Shown piece by piece: positions 1-9,599 of a stretch of DNA of 47,953 nt. The translations under genes and the position numbers were made by a program. Source of the stretch: Chitinophagales bacterium (lineage in GTDB: Bacteria; Bacteroidota; Bacteroidia; Chitinophagales; Saprospiraceae); assembly GCA_026928325.1 (NCBI GenBank), contig JAIXKS010000021.1:1-47953 (forward strand), read 5' to 3'. The notes beneath the pieces were generated by a model that was given only the letters and a program-made list of their open reading frames with translations, had not been told where the DNA came from and searched no databases. How positions within the stretch are numbered: the first letter of the stretch is position 1; the number at the start of each line of letters is the position of its first letter.

Positions 1-83
1 GTGGTAACTATGGCGAGTATTTTTAACGATGAGATTTGGAAAAAGAACAACATTTTATTAATTTCTTTATATTGCCGGAGCAC
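1..83 (+). repeat. MITE-like palindromic element, copy A (right part, cut by window start)
   Basis: The window opens in the middle of the dispersed element, one base into the ACTATG/CATAGT central hairpin region (GTGGTAACTATGG). It ends with CCGGAGCAC followed by TA at 84-85. Its right-hand variant (ATTAATTTCTTTATATTG) matches copy E at 35467-35608 and differs from copies B and C, so it belongs to a second sequence subtype. The missing left half lies outside the window. Bases 86-269 between it and the protease gene show no gene or clear structure. Confidence 0.85.
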
Positions 84-269
84 TAAATGATGCATTATAT
101 CTCGTTATGAGCGTCAAAAGGGCCATCAATCGGTAGCTTATTATTTAGGAGAATAAGTCCGGTAAAATGACCGCTTTGAAGCTATTTTGATGCCTAATAG
201 GTTGTCTAATGCATTGTTTCTATTATTATTAGCAATTCTATTTTTTATTCAAATCATTATTCAAACCTT

Positions 270-3200
270 ATGAAAAAGTTTTTAATCTGGCTGATTTTTT
301 TCTTACCATTTTCTTTGTTAGGGCAAGACAAAACGCCATTTGAGCAAGCGAAAGCCCACATTCAAACAATGGCGCCTTCGTGGCAATTGATTGCTTCTGA
401 TTACGAAGGCATTGTCCTTAGTTCTGAAGCCACTTCGATGCAAGGGATAACCTATCTGTATTTAAATCAAGCTTATCAGGATATTCCAATCAGAAACGCA
501 ATGGCAGTTATCGTCATTAAAGATGGTAAGGTCGTATCTGACCAAAACAATTTTGTACAAAATGTAGAAAGCAGGGTCAATGCTAAGGCTTTCAAAAAAG
601 GCGCCGATGAAGCCATCATTCAGGCAGCACAACACCTCGGCATTGCTTTGAGAAGTCGCCCGGTCATGCAAGGTAGAACCAATGACGGTAAGTTGGTATT
701 TGACATTCCCGAATTGACACAAGAACCAATCATCGCCGAGTTAAAGTACGAAATGGTAGAAGACCGATTGATTTTGGTTTGGAATCTTTCTATGGATATG
801 AAATCCGGATCAGATTATTGGGATATGAATATCGATGCCGTAACCGGTGATTTTGTTTCTAAATTCAATTATACGATTTACTGTCATCATCCTGAACATG
901 CCTTTACAAATCACGATAATTGTGAGGCAGGGCATAGACACAATATTGAGCAAGGAAGTGTATTAGCACCCACAGCGAGTCCGACGAGCATTGCACAGTA
1001 TAATGTATTTGCCTTACCGACAGAAAGTCCGATACATGGCCCTAGAAAGCTGGTAGGAGACGAGCAATACATCGCTGCTTCGCCTTATGGATGGCATGAC
1101 ACAAATGGTGTAGAAGGCGCTGAATTTACCATAACACGAGGTAATAATGTGTATGCCTACCAAGACAAAAATGATGATAACCGGTCTGACGGCCCGGAAA
1201 CTGAAGGTGGCGCCAATTTGAATTTTGATTTTCCTATTGACCTTTCAAAAGACCCTAGAGAGAATGCCGATGCAGCCGTTACCAATCTTTTCTATATGAA
1301 CAATATGATTCATGATATTTCTTTTAAACTAGGATTTACAGAAGAATTCGGTAATTTTCAGCAAAAGAATTATACGGGCTTGGGTGATGATGGAGATTAT
1401 GTCGATGCACAAGCTTTTGACGGAATCACCCTTCATGAAGCCGGACAGACCGATCCCGCAAAAATCAATAATGCCAATTTCTCCACGCCAATTGATGGAT
1501 TCAGACCTAGAATGCAAATGTATTTATGGACAAATACTGGAGGAATCGTTTCAATAGACGAACCAGAAAACATCAAAGGTTTTATTAATGAATATGGTAC
1601 TGCAGGGTTTGGTTTTCCAATTCCTAATAAAGACGAAGCACCGATTGTCGGCAAAATGGTTGTAGCTAAATCTGCTGGACCTAGTGGAAATACCGGTTGT
1701 AGAGCGATATCCAATGCAGCAGAAGTAGCTGGCAATATAGCAATCATAGACCGAGGAACTTGTGACTTTAGTCAAAAGGTATATAATGCACAACAAGCCG
1801 GTGCGATAGCTGCCATTATATGTAATATCCCAGGCATCGACGGTGGAAATGGTGAAGAAATCGTAGGTATGGCAGCTGGTCAAAATGCTGAAAATGTAAC
1901 CATCCCTTCCATCTTTGTAAAAAAATCTGTTTGTGACAAAATCAAGGTCGAATTATCTAAAGGTATTGATGTCGTTATAACCTTTCAAGAACGTGGTAAT
2001 AGCGGTCCTAAATATTTCGATGGCGCCCTTGACAACGGTATCATTGCTCACGAATACGGTCATGGTATTTCTACAAGACTTACAGGAGGAAGACTCAATT
2101 CCTCTTGTTTGAATAACGACGAACAAATGGGCGAAGGATGGAGTGACTTTTTTGCATTGATTTTGACACATCAACCTGGTGATAAAGGTACAGATGCAAG
2201 AGGTATCGGAAATTATGCTGCCGGAAGTTCCGTAGAAGGCGGTGGTATCCGAAGATATCCATATTCTACAGATATGAATATCAATCCACAAACTTACAAA
2301 GATATTCGCGGTACGACAGCGCCTCACCCGGTAGGCGAAGTGTGGACCGATATCTTATGGGATGTGTACTGGAGATTTGTCGATCAATATGGATTTGATC
2401 CAGATTGGAACAACGAAACATCTGGAAACTTCCTAGCAGGAACATTAGTAGTAGAAGCTTTAAAAATCCAACCTTGTAATCCTAATTTTATCAAAGGTAG
2501 GGATGCCATACTAAAAGCAGACTCCTTGCTATTCGGAGGAAAACACGGGCTACTTCTTTGGGAATCATTTGCACGAAGAGGCGTAGGTTATTATGCTTCC
2601 GCAGGCAATACTCGAAATGACAATGTGGAAGATTTTAGTTTGTTGCCAACGTTAATCGAAAAGTTGAAAATTTCAAAAACAGCAACGAGTTCCATTGACG
2701 CAGGAGACGAGGTTAATATCCATATTCATGCGATCAATCACATACCAGCTCGACAAAATGAAGTGATTATTACGGACGAATTGCCTGATGGTATGACTTA
2801 CGTCGAAGGTTCCGCCAATGTAACGCCTAAGATTAATGGCAATTTACTAATATTTGATTTGGGAGATCTGGAATATAAAGACGAGATTGATATCACCTAT
2901 AAAACGAAGTCAAGCACCGATAACAAGTCCATCCAATTGGAAATTGAAGACTTTGAGGGTAATTTTGACTGGGATACAGAAAATGCCGAAGGTAGTGAAG
3001 AATGGATTACATCGTTTGACATATTTAGAAGCCCGGAAATATCTTACAGTATTTTCAATGGTACGTCTAAAGGCGACGCTTCTCTGATCACCATACCTTA
3101 TGAAATCCGCGGCGTTCGTCCAGTCATGAGATTTTGGCACCGATATAATACACAGTCCGGCAACGATGGAGGTTTTGTAGAGATTTCTAACGATAATGGA

Positions 3201-3863
3201 AGTACTTACACTAGAATTCCAAGAGAAAAATTCATCAGAAATCCATATAATAGCGCCTTAGCCTATGGTACCCTTGCTGAAACAGGCGTTTATGCATTCA
3301 CGGGCAATTCCGGTGGAAATTGGACAACTACACTCGAGGGAAATTGGGTAGATTCTTATATAGATTTGAGTGAATATAGCGGTCAATCGGTTTCTTTTAG
3401 ATTTAGATTTGTTAGTGATGATGAAGGCGTCGGTACCGGTATTTTTACAGGTTGGTACATTGACGACTTTGAGATCATCGACTTATTTAATTATAAATCA
3501 CAAGCGTGTATCGTAGCCGAAAATGGTGCGGGCGAAATGGCTTGTACAGATGCCATCGAAACGATCGTCAATCCGGATGAAATAAGTAGCACTAAAGACG
3601 GTTTAGTCAGAGAGGTGTTATTTAGCCTGCAACCGAATCCTGCACAGGATTATGTGACGCTTCAACTTGTATCTCCTGTCCGTCAAAAGGTAGATGTAAC
3701 TATTAGCAATCTAAGTGGTCAAGTTCTTTACAATACACAGATACAAGTTTCAGAAACTTATCATCAAGCAACAATCAATACTTCAGGACTTCCTGCGGGA
3801 ATGTACTTGGTGAGCATGACCGGAAATAACGTCGTATATACTGAAAAATTAATCATTAAATAA
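270..3863 (+). CDS. Secreted M36 (fungalysin-type) zinc metalloprotease with T9SS sorting domain
   Basis: This 1197-residue extracellular protease probably degrades external protein. A signal peptide covers about residues 1-18 (ending LLGQ), followed by a propeptide-like region to about 220. The M36 catalytic domain carries HEYGH at 594-598 and the downstream ligand in GEGWSDF (Glu622). These give zinc ligands H594, H598 and E622, with E595 as catalytic base. A protease-associated (PA) domain sits at about 440-570, inserted before the active site, with GNIAIIDRGTCDFSQK as its core. After the catalytic part come a DUF11-like repeat (about 800-890), a beta-sandwich with MAM/CUB-like features (about 900-1080), and a C-terminal T9SS type A domain (about 1115-1197) containing QPNPAQDY and GLPAGMYLV. 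It is transcribed alone and is followed by a strong terminator. The family assignment is firm; the substrate is unknown. Confidence 0.93.
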   Translation: MKKFLIWLIFFLPFSLLGQDKTPFEQAKAHIQTMAPSWQLIASDYEGIVLSSEATSMQGITYLYLNQAYQDIPIRNAMAVIVIKDGKVVSDQNNFVQNVESRVNAKAFKKGADEAIIQAAQHLGIALRSRPVMQGRTNDGKLVFDIPELTQEPIIAELKYEMVEDRLILVWNLSMDMKSGSDYWDMNIDAVTGDFVSKFNYTIYCHHPEHAFTNHDNCEAGHRHNIEQGSVLAPTASPTSIAQYNVFALPTESPIHGPRKLVGDEQYIAASPYGWHDTNGVEGAEFTITRGNNVYAYQDKNDDNRSDGPETEGGANLNFDFPIDLSKDPRENADAAVTNLFYMNNMIHDISFKLGFTEEFGNFQQKNYTGLGDDGDYVDAQAFDGITLHEAGQTDPAKINNANFSTPIDGFRPRMQMYLWTNTGGIVSIDEPENIKGFINEYGTAGFGFPIPNKDEAPIVGKMVVAKSAGPSGNTGCRAISNAAEVAGNIAIIDRGTCDFSQKVYNAQQAGAIAAIICNIPGIDGGNGEEIVGMAAGQNAENVTIPSIFVKKSVCDKIKVELSKGIDVVITFQERGNSGPKYFDGALDNGIIAHEYGHGISTRLTGGRLNSSCLNNDEQMGEGWSDFFALILTHQPGDKGTDARGIGNYAAGSSVEGGGIRRYPYSTDMNINPQTYKDIRGTTAPHPVGEVWTDILWDVYWRFVDQYGFDPDWNNETSGNFLAGTLVVEALKIQPCNPNFIKGRDAILKADSLLFGGKHGLLLWESFARRGVGYYASAGNTRNDNVEDFSLLPTLIEKLKISKTATSSIDAGDEVNIHIHAINHIPARQNEVIITDELPDGMTYVEGSANVTPKINGNLLIFDLGDLEYKDEIDITYKTKSSTDNKSIQLEIEDFEGNFDWDTENAEGSEEWITSFDIFRSPEISYSIFNGTSKGDASLITIPYEIRGVRPVMRFWHRYNTQSGNDGGFVEISNDNGSTYTRIPREKFIRNPYNSALAYGTLAETGVYAFTGNSGGNWTTTLEGNWVDSYIDLSEYSGQSVSFRFRFVSDDEGVGTGIFTGWYIDDFEIIDLFNYKSQACIVAENGAGEMACTDAIETIVNPDEISSTKDGLVREVLFSLQPNPAQDYVTLQLVSPVRQKVDVTISNLSGQVLYNTQIQVSETYHQATINTSGLPAGMYLVSMTGNNVVYTEKLIIK

Positions 3864-3946
3864 TTTGTTTAAAAGGTTTATGAATGCGGTTACGGTATGA
3901 TTTTTGCGATGTAAAATAACATAACTGTAATTGTTAAACCAATCTA

Positions 3947-3976
3947 ATAAAAGCCACCCTTCGAGGTGGCTTTTAT
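3947..3976 (+). terminator. Rho-independent terminator after the M36 protease gene
   Basis: A perfect 12-bp inverted repeat, ATAAAAGCCACC / GGTGGCTTTTAT, has a CTTCGA loop and A/T-rich ends. This is a classic intrinsic terminator that could work in both directions. It lies 83 bp past the protease stop codon. Confidence 0.85.
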
Positions 3977-4218
3977 CATTTTAACCCGGATAGTATTGGA
4001 AGCTATTTTGGATCGCAACAGCTTTTCTAATGTGTACCATGTCTGAATACAAACCCAACTATTAATAGGAGCTACGCTTCATACGTCATAGAATAATAGG
4101 ATTCTCTTCCGTTATAGGCATAATTGCATAAAATAAATTTACCTTTGTGGCAAATTTCAAGGATGCTTTTAGGACATCCTGAAATAGCCATGTTTATTAC
4201 AATTTTTATGAATTTTTC

Positions 4219-5085
4219 ATGAACCAAAATCAAGTATTAAAGCAAAGGTCGATTACTGGGATTATATTCGGGACGGTATTGATCGCATTAATCCTTTCCG
4301 GAAAATACGGAGCTGCAATATTAGGAAGTATCATCCTCTTGGGCGGCGTCAATGAATATATTCGAATGGTGATCCCAAATCAAAGCAAAACCACCTATAC
4401 CACAATCGCTTTGAACTTCCTTGTTGCTGCGTTAATCGTTCTATTGGTTAAACCCTATAGTCTAGCCTATTTGTATATTAATACGCTAACATGTATCGCA
4501 TTTTTGGTCGGTATAGCCAATATGTACACAAGCAAACCATTTGTCAACCACGCTAAGTTATACTCGCTCATCTCAGTTATTTACTTGGGACTACCTCTAG
4601 GCCTATTCTTAAGTTTTGTAATCAATCACGCTACCTATAACGGATTTTTTTGGCTCGGCTTATTTATCATGATTTGGATGAGTGATTCCTTTGCCTATCT
4701 CGTCGGTTCCCGAATAGGTAAACACAAACTTTTTGAAAAAATTTCTCCTAAAAAATCTTGGGAAGGTTTTATAGGAGCCGGTATTCTTACCTTAACCCTA
4801 GCTTATATTTTGGGAAGTTATACGTTTTCCGATCCTTCACAATTGTATCATCTAAATACCACTTATTTTTTAAATACCGGTGTATTCTGGGTGTTTGTTG
4901 CGGCTATAGCTTGGACGATTGGAACTTGGGGAGACTTGGTTGAATCCTCAATAAAACGAACTTTTAACATTAAAGACTCCGGAACGCTACTTCCCGGACA
5001 CGGCGGAATATTAGATAGATTCGATAGTTTTATATATATATTGCCATTTATATTACTTTTGCTCTTTTTTTGTACAATCCAATAG
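4219..5085 (+). CDS. cdsA: Phosphatidate cytidylyltransferase
   Basis: CdsA is a membrane enzyme that makes CDP-diacylglycerol from phosphatidic acid and CTP, the branch point for bacterial phospholipids. The 288-residue protein is mostly transmembrane helices. It carries the family signature near the C-terminus, running from GDLVESSIKR through KDSGTLLPGHGG to DRFDS (about residues 236-268), with the conserved acidic residues present. Length is normal. A TACCTTTG box (4140-4147) matches the Bacteroidota -7 consensus TAnnTTTG upstream of the ATG. The next gene, a phosphatidylserine decarboxylase, starts 6 bp after the stop, so the two are surely cotranscribed and act in one pathway towards phosphatidylethanolamine. 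The phosphatidylserine synthase that should link them is not in this window. Confidence 0.95.
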   Translation: MNQNQVLKQRSITGIIFGTVLIALILSGKYGAAILGSIILLGGVNEYIRMVIPNQSKTTYTTIALNFLVAALIVLLVKPYSLAYLYINTLTCIAFLVGIANMYTSKPFVNHAKLYSLISVIYLGLPLGLFLSFVINHATYNGFFWLGLFIMIWMSDSFAYLVGSRIGKHKLFEKISPKKSWEGFIGAGILTLTLAYILGSYTFSDPSQLYHLNTTYFLNTGVFWVFVAAIAWTIGTWGDLVESSIKRTFNIKDSGTLLPGHGGILDRFDSFIYILPFILLLLFFCTIQ

Positions 5086-5091
5086 ATTCAA

Positions 5092-5742
5092 ATGATGAAA
5101 ATACATAAAGAAGGTCGTAATACATTAATATTGGGATTTATTACTCTGCTGATAATCAACTTACTAGTACAGGCCTTTGTTCCTATCTTGTCAGGATTTT
5201 TCCTTTTTGTCAGTATCGCACTTTATTTATTTCTAATCTCTTTTTTTAGAAAACCGGATAGAAGTGTAGTTACTATAAACAATCAACAGATTTTAGCTCC
5301 TTGTGACGGAAAAGTGGTCGTCATCGAAAAGGTTTTCGAACCGGAATTTTTAAAAACGGATTGTACTCAGGTATCCATTTTTATGTCTCCGCTCAATGTC
5401 CATATCAATTGGTTGCCGACTGATGGTCAAATCCTTTATTCCAAATACCATCCCGGCAAATTTCTAGCCGCTTGGAACCCGAAAGCATCTACGGAAAACG
5501 AACGCACAACAGTCTGCTATCAATATGAAGATAAGAAACTATTGTTGCGACAAGTTGCCGGTGCCTTAGCGCGTCGCATCGTCAATTATGCCAAGAAGGA
5601 CGATCAATATAAGCAAGGCGATGAGATGGGATTCATCAAGTTTGGATCTAGAGTTGACCTTTACTTACCGCTCGAAGCGGAAGTTCTCGTCAAACTCGAT
5701 GATAAAACCATAGGAAATCGTACACCTATCGCCAATTGGTAA
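5092..5742 (+). CDS. psd: Phosphatidylserine decarboxylase family protein
   Basis: This protein is predicted to convert phosphatidylserine to phosphatidylethanolamine at the membrane. The 216-residue form is the short type with two N-terminal hydrophobic segments (about residues 14-52). The processing site that creates the pyruvoyl cofactor is visible as FGSRVDLYLP with Gly185-Ser186; cleavage before the Ser is the family mechanism. An internal motif, SIFMSPLNVHINW, matches the conserved core. It sits 6 bp after cdsA. The stop lies only 9 bp from the stop of the convergent downstream gene, with no obvious terminator between them. Confidence 0.93.
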   Translation: MMKIHKEGRNTLILGFITLLIINLLVQAFVPILSGFFLFVSIALYLFLISFFRKPDRSVVTINNQQILAPCDGKVVVIEKVFEPEFLKTDCTQVSIFMSPLNVHINWLPTDGQILYSKYHPGKFLAAWNPKASTENERTTVCYQYEDKKLLLRQVAGALARRIVNYAKKDDQYKQGDEMGFIKFGSRVDLYLPLEAEVLVKLDDKTIGNRTPIANW

Positions 5743-5751
5743 TCATAAACC

Positions 5752-7329
5752 TTATTGCTTGATTACAGGAATCGTCTGTGTATTTTGATGGCCACTTAAT
5801 ACAACATAGTAAAGACTTTCCGGCAATTCTGCTGTAGAAATCTGCCATGATACGACATCTTCAGGGATATAACCTGACAAAAGAACCTTTCCTTCAGGAT
5901 TGCGAATCTCATATTGCGTATATCCTGGATTGGCCCAACTGATTGTAAACTGTTCATGAACCGGATTAGGAAATAGCGTGATACTTTGATCTACAACAGT
6001 TGAGATCTTTCTAATACCTAATTCTGTTCGCTTGCCATCAAAATCTACTTGACTCAGTCTGACATAAAATGCAGGAGTATTACTTCTATGCTTGAAATCA
6101 TACCGATAAGAAACATGGTGATGGTTATAAGCATCGACTACTCCAACTGCTTGATAAGCATATCCATCGTCAGCAACTTCAACTATATACTTTTCATTAT
6201 TCGTTTCTACTGCAACCTTCCAAGCCACTTGATACAAGGCATCCTTCAAATGAGTGACCTGCATATCCATCAATTGTACAGGAAGTGGCGTCTGTGGTGT
6301 CTCATAAAAATCATTTCCATGAGATTCCGGCTGGTTTAAGTCTAATTCGACAAAGATTGTATAATCATCAACGCCATCAATGTCATTATCGCTATCAAAT
6401 CCAGATTTTGCTACCTCGATGACTTTATATTTACCCATAGGTAAAACATCAAAAGCATACTTTCCTTCCAAGTCTGTAATCGCTGTCATCAACGATCCAT
6501 CCTTATTATACACAGGAAGTCCGGTTTCCAAATCTAAAAGGTAGATTGTAAACCCCGGTAAAACTTCATTATTCTTTCTGTCTTTAACTTGTCCGGATAT
6601 TTTACCCACGACCTCTCTAAATGTAAATTTATTAATCTTGATAGCTTGGCTGTTGCTCATACCGTCATCTTCGCTACCATTTGAAAAGCAAAGTTTAAAT
6701 TGCTCAATAGGATATTCTGAATTAATCTTAATAGCTCCCGCAGGATCGTCATGGTGCAAATCTCCGTTGATACCTTCCTGATATTGAGCTTTAACTTGCT
6801 GTCCATTGAAGATCAGCGGTGATAGCGATGATACAGGTGACATAATTAAAGGAACTTCACCCAACAAGCTGGATGCTGTTACAAAAACACTATCTAAAAA
6901 TGTAGCAAAAGGACGTTTACTCGATTGCAACATGTCAATATCATATATGGAGAAATCCTCTAGGATAATCGGCTTTTGAAATGAAAAATTTAAACACACA
7001 TTTTGTCCAGACCGCAAAGACATAATCTGAAATGCGAGATTACCTCTTCCATAAAAGGTATTCGTTCTAGTAAAATTATTAAACTCAGATGTCTTATCCG
7101 GAGTCGTGTTCATTTGAAAGGTATCTAATAATTCGACATGGATATTGATTCCTCCTACTTGATAAGTATTTTGGGTATCACCTCCTTTCCATACCGCCTT
7201 ATTACCCCAATAATCTCCTTCCCACGTAAAATCTACCGGAGTATAATACTGAAACTCTTGTGCATGCAATCCTAAAAAGGCCATAAACAATAATAGCGTC
7301 GAAAGTAGTTTAATTTTTTGTTGTTTCAT
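5752..7329 (-). CDS. Secreted T9SS cargo protein with a SdrD/prealbumin-like domain
   Basis: This 525-residue secreted protein has unknown function. A signal peptide spans residues 1-23 (ending LGLHAQ). The N-terminal half (about 25-245) is a beta-rich domain I do not recognise. At about 245-345 there is an SdrD-B/carboxypeptidase-regulatory-like module beginning GKISGQVKDRKNNEVLPGF and containing the calcium-loop-like acidic stretch DSDNDIDGVDDY. The region 350-440 resembles the FnIII-like linker often found before sorting domains. The C-terminal T9SS type A domain (about 445-525) has LFPNPVHEQF and PESLYYVVL. The gene is monocistronic and convergent with psd. Surface display or release through T9SS is a confident inference; the ligand is not. 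Confidence 0.8.
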   Translation of the reverse strand: MKQQKIKLLSTLLLFMAFLGLHAQEFQYYTPVDFTWEGDYWGNKAVWKGGDTQNTYQVGGINIHVELLDTFQMNTTPDKTSEFNNFTRTNTFYGRGNLAFQIMSLRSGQNVCLNFSFQKPIILEDFSIYDIDMLQSSKRPFATFLDSVFVTASSLLGEVPLIMSPVSSLSPLIFNGQQVKAQYQEGINGDLHHDDPAGAIKINSEYPIEQFKLCFSNGSEDDGMSNSQAIKINKFTFREVVGKISGQVKDRKNNEVLPGFTIYLLDLETGLPVYNKDGSLMTAITDLEGKYAFDVLPMGKYKVIEVAKSGFDSDNDIDGVDDYTIFVELDLNQPESHGNDFYETPQTPLPVQLMDMQVTHLKDALYQVAWKVAVETNNEKYIVEVADDGYAYQAVGVVDAYNHHHVSYRYDFKHRSNTPAFYVRLSQVDFDGKRTELGIRKISTVVDQSITLFPNPVHEQFTISWANPGYTQYEIRNPEGKVLLSGYIPEDVVSWQISTAELPESLYYVVLSGHQNTQTIPVIKQ

Positions 7330-7663
7330 TGCAACTTACTTTAATTAACAATCTATAATATACTATTATATCGAAAACAAATACGCGAATTTACCGCAAT
7401 TAAATATTAAATATTTTTAACATACAATTCAACTTGTCGTAAATTCATATTAAAAATACAGCTAATATCATGCCAAAAATTAATCACCAAGGGAATGTTG
7501 AATTTTAGTTGAATTTATGACATTTTAGTATGAAAACACCTGCTATAAACCACATTGAAGCAGGAAGACCTGACAATTTGTTTATAAAAGTATCTTTAAA
7601 TTTGATGTCGATATGAATGTCAAAAACTTGAAAGATCAAGCACTAATTTTGCAAAGAATCGGA
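7330..7663. other. Intergenic stretch between a T9SS cargo gene and murI
   Basis: The 334 bp are AT-rich with no credible gene. A weak hairpin, CCTGCT...AGCAGG (about 7549-7574), might act as a terminator. A short plus-strand open frame starting at 7613 overlaps the murI end and looks like chance. Confidence 0.5.
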
Positions 7664-8479
7664 TTAAATATTACCCCAAATGTGTATCGCACTGAGTTTG
7701 ATATCTTCTCCATAAAATATTCTTGCAGTATTTTCAAAAGATGTCGTGTAGTCAGACACAAAAAAGAGATCTTCGCCAGATTTGCGGTAGCTTTTTAGGT
7801 TTTTATCCATCAACAGTTGGTCAACTTCCTGATGAACTACGTCTATAGAATCCATAATAGCAACTTTACCCTTAAAAAAATCATTGATTTCGTTTTTAAT
7901 CAAAGGATAATGCGTACAAGCCAATAGAAGTGCATCGATATCCTCCAAATCGGCATTACTCAAGTAACTTTCAATGATCTTTCGTGAGATATTGCCATTA
8001 TAAAAGCCCTCTTCTATCATGGGCGCAAGTAAAGGCGTTGCCACCTCAAAAACCTGAATTTCGGGATTATGTACTTTGAATTTTTTACTATAAATAGAAG
8101 AATTAATAGTTGCCTTTGTGGCAATGACACCCACACGCTGGTAGCCTCTGCGAATGACTTCTTTGATTAGTGGATCCACGACATTGACAAAGATAACCTC
8201 GCCTTCAAAAAACTCCACAAGCATTTCGTAGGCAGTAGAAGAAGCCGAATTGCAAGCGATAATAATCAATTTACAGTTTTGTTCCTTAAGGAATTTGCTA
8301 ATTTTGATACTGTAATACCGAATTGCGTCCGCAGACTTATCACCATAAGGCAGGTGAATTGTATCTCCAAAATAAATGAATCGCTCCTCCGGCATATTTT
8401 TTTGCAAGGCTTTAGCAACCGTAAGGCCACCAATGCCACTGTCAAAAATCCCTATCGGTTGCTGATTGGACCGATTCAT
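7664..8479 (-). CDS. murI: Glutamate racemase
   Basis: MurI interconverts L- and D-glutamate in the cytoplasm, supplying D-Glu for peptidoglycan. The 271-residue protein begins its fold with GIFDSGIGGLTVAKAL. It has both catalytic cysteines: Cys76 in ACNSAS and Cys188 in LLACTHYPL. The Asp/Ser of FDSG that assist catalysis are also present. It is the last gene of an operon, 14 bp downstream of an OmpH gene. The order ompH-ompH-murI is a conserved Bacteroidota arrangement linking outer-membrane biogenesis with wall synthesis. Confidence 0.96.
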   Translation of the reverse strand: MNRSNQQPIGIFDSGIGGLTVAKALQKNMPEERFIYFGDTIHLPYGDKSADAIRYYSIKISKFLKEQNCKLIIIACNSASSTAYEMLVEFFEGEVIFVNVVDPLIKEVIRRGYQRVGVIATKATINSSIYSKKFKVHNPEIQVFEVATPLLAPMIEEGFYNGNISRKIIESYLSNADLEDIDALLLACTHYPLIKNEINDFFKGKVAIMDSIDVVHQEVDQLLMDKNLKSYRKSGEDLFFVSDYTTSFENTARIFYGEDIKLSAIHIWGNI

Positions 8480-8493
8480 TTATTATAATTTTA

Positions 8494-9000
8494 TTATTTG
8501 ATACCTAATTTTTCTTTTATCAATTGAGTGACTTCCGTCGAAGGTTCAGCATAAAGGATCACGCCATGAACTGCATCAAAAATATAGAGCAATTCCTTTT
8601 CGGTAGCAACATCACTAATCGCTTTGTTGATACTGTCATGAATCGGCTTTAATAACTCTTCCTGCTTCTGCATCAGCTTTTGCTCACTCGTACTTCTGTA
8701 TTCTATAATTTTTGATTCTTCCTCTTGTAAGGCTTTAGATCGCTTCTCAACTTCAACAGGAGCCAACTCTCCACTTGCTTGTTTTTGCTGAAATTCTCGA
8801 ACCTTCGTTTGAAAAGCAACAATCATTTCTTCTGCCTTCTTGTCAAACATATTTTTCATAACCTCTAGGTCAGAGTTAGCTTGCTTAACTTCCGGCATAG
8901 CATTGAGGATGTCTTGCGAATTAATATAACCTACTTTTTGAGCATGAACTTGGACGCTTGCCAATATTACCAATAATGAAAAAACAATACTTCGAAACAT
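8494..9000 (-). CDS. OmpH/Skp-family periplasmic chaperone (second copy)
   Basis: This 168-residue protein is predicted to hold unfolded outer-membrane proteins in the periplasm. A signal peptide is at residues 1-20 (ending SVQVHAQ). It is followed by the OmpH start KVGYINSQDILNAMPE, a long charged alpha-helical coiled coil (about 45-125), and a closing beta segment including LLYIFDAVHGVILYAEPS. It lies between a paralogue (37 bp upstream) and murI (14 bp downstream). The two OmpH paralogues are clearly related but diverged. Length is normal for the family. Confidence 0.92.
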   Translation of the reverse strand: MFRSIVFSLLVILASVQVHAQKVGYINSQDILNAMPEVKQANSDLEVMKNMFDKKAEEMIVAFQTKVREFQQKQASGELAPVEVEKRSKALQEEESKIIEYRSTSEQKLMQKQEELLKPIHDSINKAISDVATEKELLYIFDAVHGVILYAEPSTEVTQLIKEKLGIK

Positions 9001-9037
9001 ATCTTTATGATTAAGTTGATTTTAAGTTGAATGATGA

Positions 9038-9556
9038 TTACTTGATACCCAGCTTCTTCTTGAGATCTCCGGTTTTGTCGTATTCAGGATTTGAAAACAA
9101 CAATCCCGTAGCACCACCCTTATCAAAGATGATGTCTATTCCTCTTTCAGCTGCATAGGATTCCATAGCTGCAAAAACTTTATCTTGAATTGGAGCTACC
9201 ATTTCTTGTCTTTTTTTGAAAAGCTCTCCATCCGGGCCAAACTTGATTTTTTGTTTCTCACGGATTTCTGCTTCTTTTTTGACGATTTCGTCTTCTCTTT
9301 TGATCTTATCTTCATTGCTCAAGAGTACTTGCTCTGCCTGAAACTTGTTGTACATACTTTTTACTACATCAAATTCCTGAGATATTTGCTGACGCCATTC
9401 TGCTGCTACTCGATCCAATTCCTTTTGTGCGTTATCATATTCAGGTAAAGAGGAAAGTACCTCATTGACATCTATAAGAGCTATCTTCTGAGCTGATACA
9501 AGAGACATGGTTCCAAGAATAAAAACCATTGCTAATAAACTTCTTCTAATGTTCAT
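9038..9556 (-). CDS. OmpH/Skp-family periplasmic chaperone (first copy)
   Basis: This 172-residue periplasmic chaperone is the first gene of the ompH-ompH-murI operon in this window. A signal peptide is at about 1-22 (ending SLVSAQ). The conserved start KIALIDVNEVLSSLPEYDNA is followed by a lysine/glutamate-rich coiled coil (about 45-120). The C-terminal strand region includes RGIDIIFDKGGATGLLFSNP. In many relatives bamA precedes this pair; here the upstream region is non-coding, so the operon seems to start at this gene. A TAATTTTG box 36 bp upstream fits that. Confidence 0.93.
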   Translation of the reverse strand: MNIRRSLLAMVFILGTMSLVSAQKIALIDVNEVLSSLPEYDNAQKELDRVAAEWRQQISQEFDVVKSMYNKFQAEQVLLSNEDKIKREDEIVKKEAEIREKQKIKFGPDGELFKKRQEMVAPIQDKVFAAMESYAAERGIDIIFDKGGATGLLFSNPEYDKTGDLKKKLGIK

Positions 9557-9591
9557 TTTTTAAAAATTTTAGGAGTTTAAAAATTTTTGCC

Positions 9592-9599
9592 AAAATTAC
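9592..9599 (-). promoter_or_regulatory. Candidate -7 box of the ompH-ompH-murI operon
   Basis: Read on the minus strand this is TAATTTTG, matching the Bacteroidota -7 consensus TAnnTTTG, 36 bp before the first ompH start codon. No good -33 TTTG is seen at the usual distance, so the call rests on one box and on position. Confidence 0.4.

Noticed and set aside
1433-2327. Long antisense frames inside the M36 protease gene.
   Set aside because: They are shadows of a well-supported coding frame and carry no motif of their own.
7549-7574. CCTGCT...AGCAGG hairpin as a terminator for murI.
   Set aside because: Only six base pairs with a 14-nt loop and no T-run on the minus strand; too weak for a separate call.
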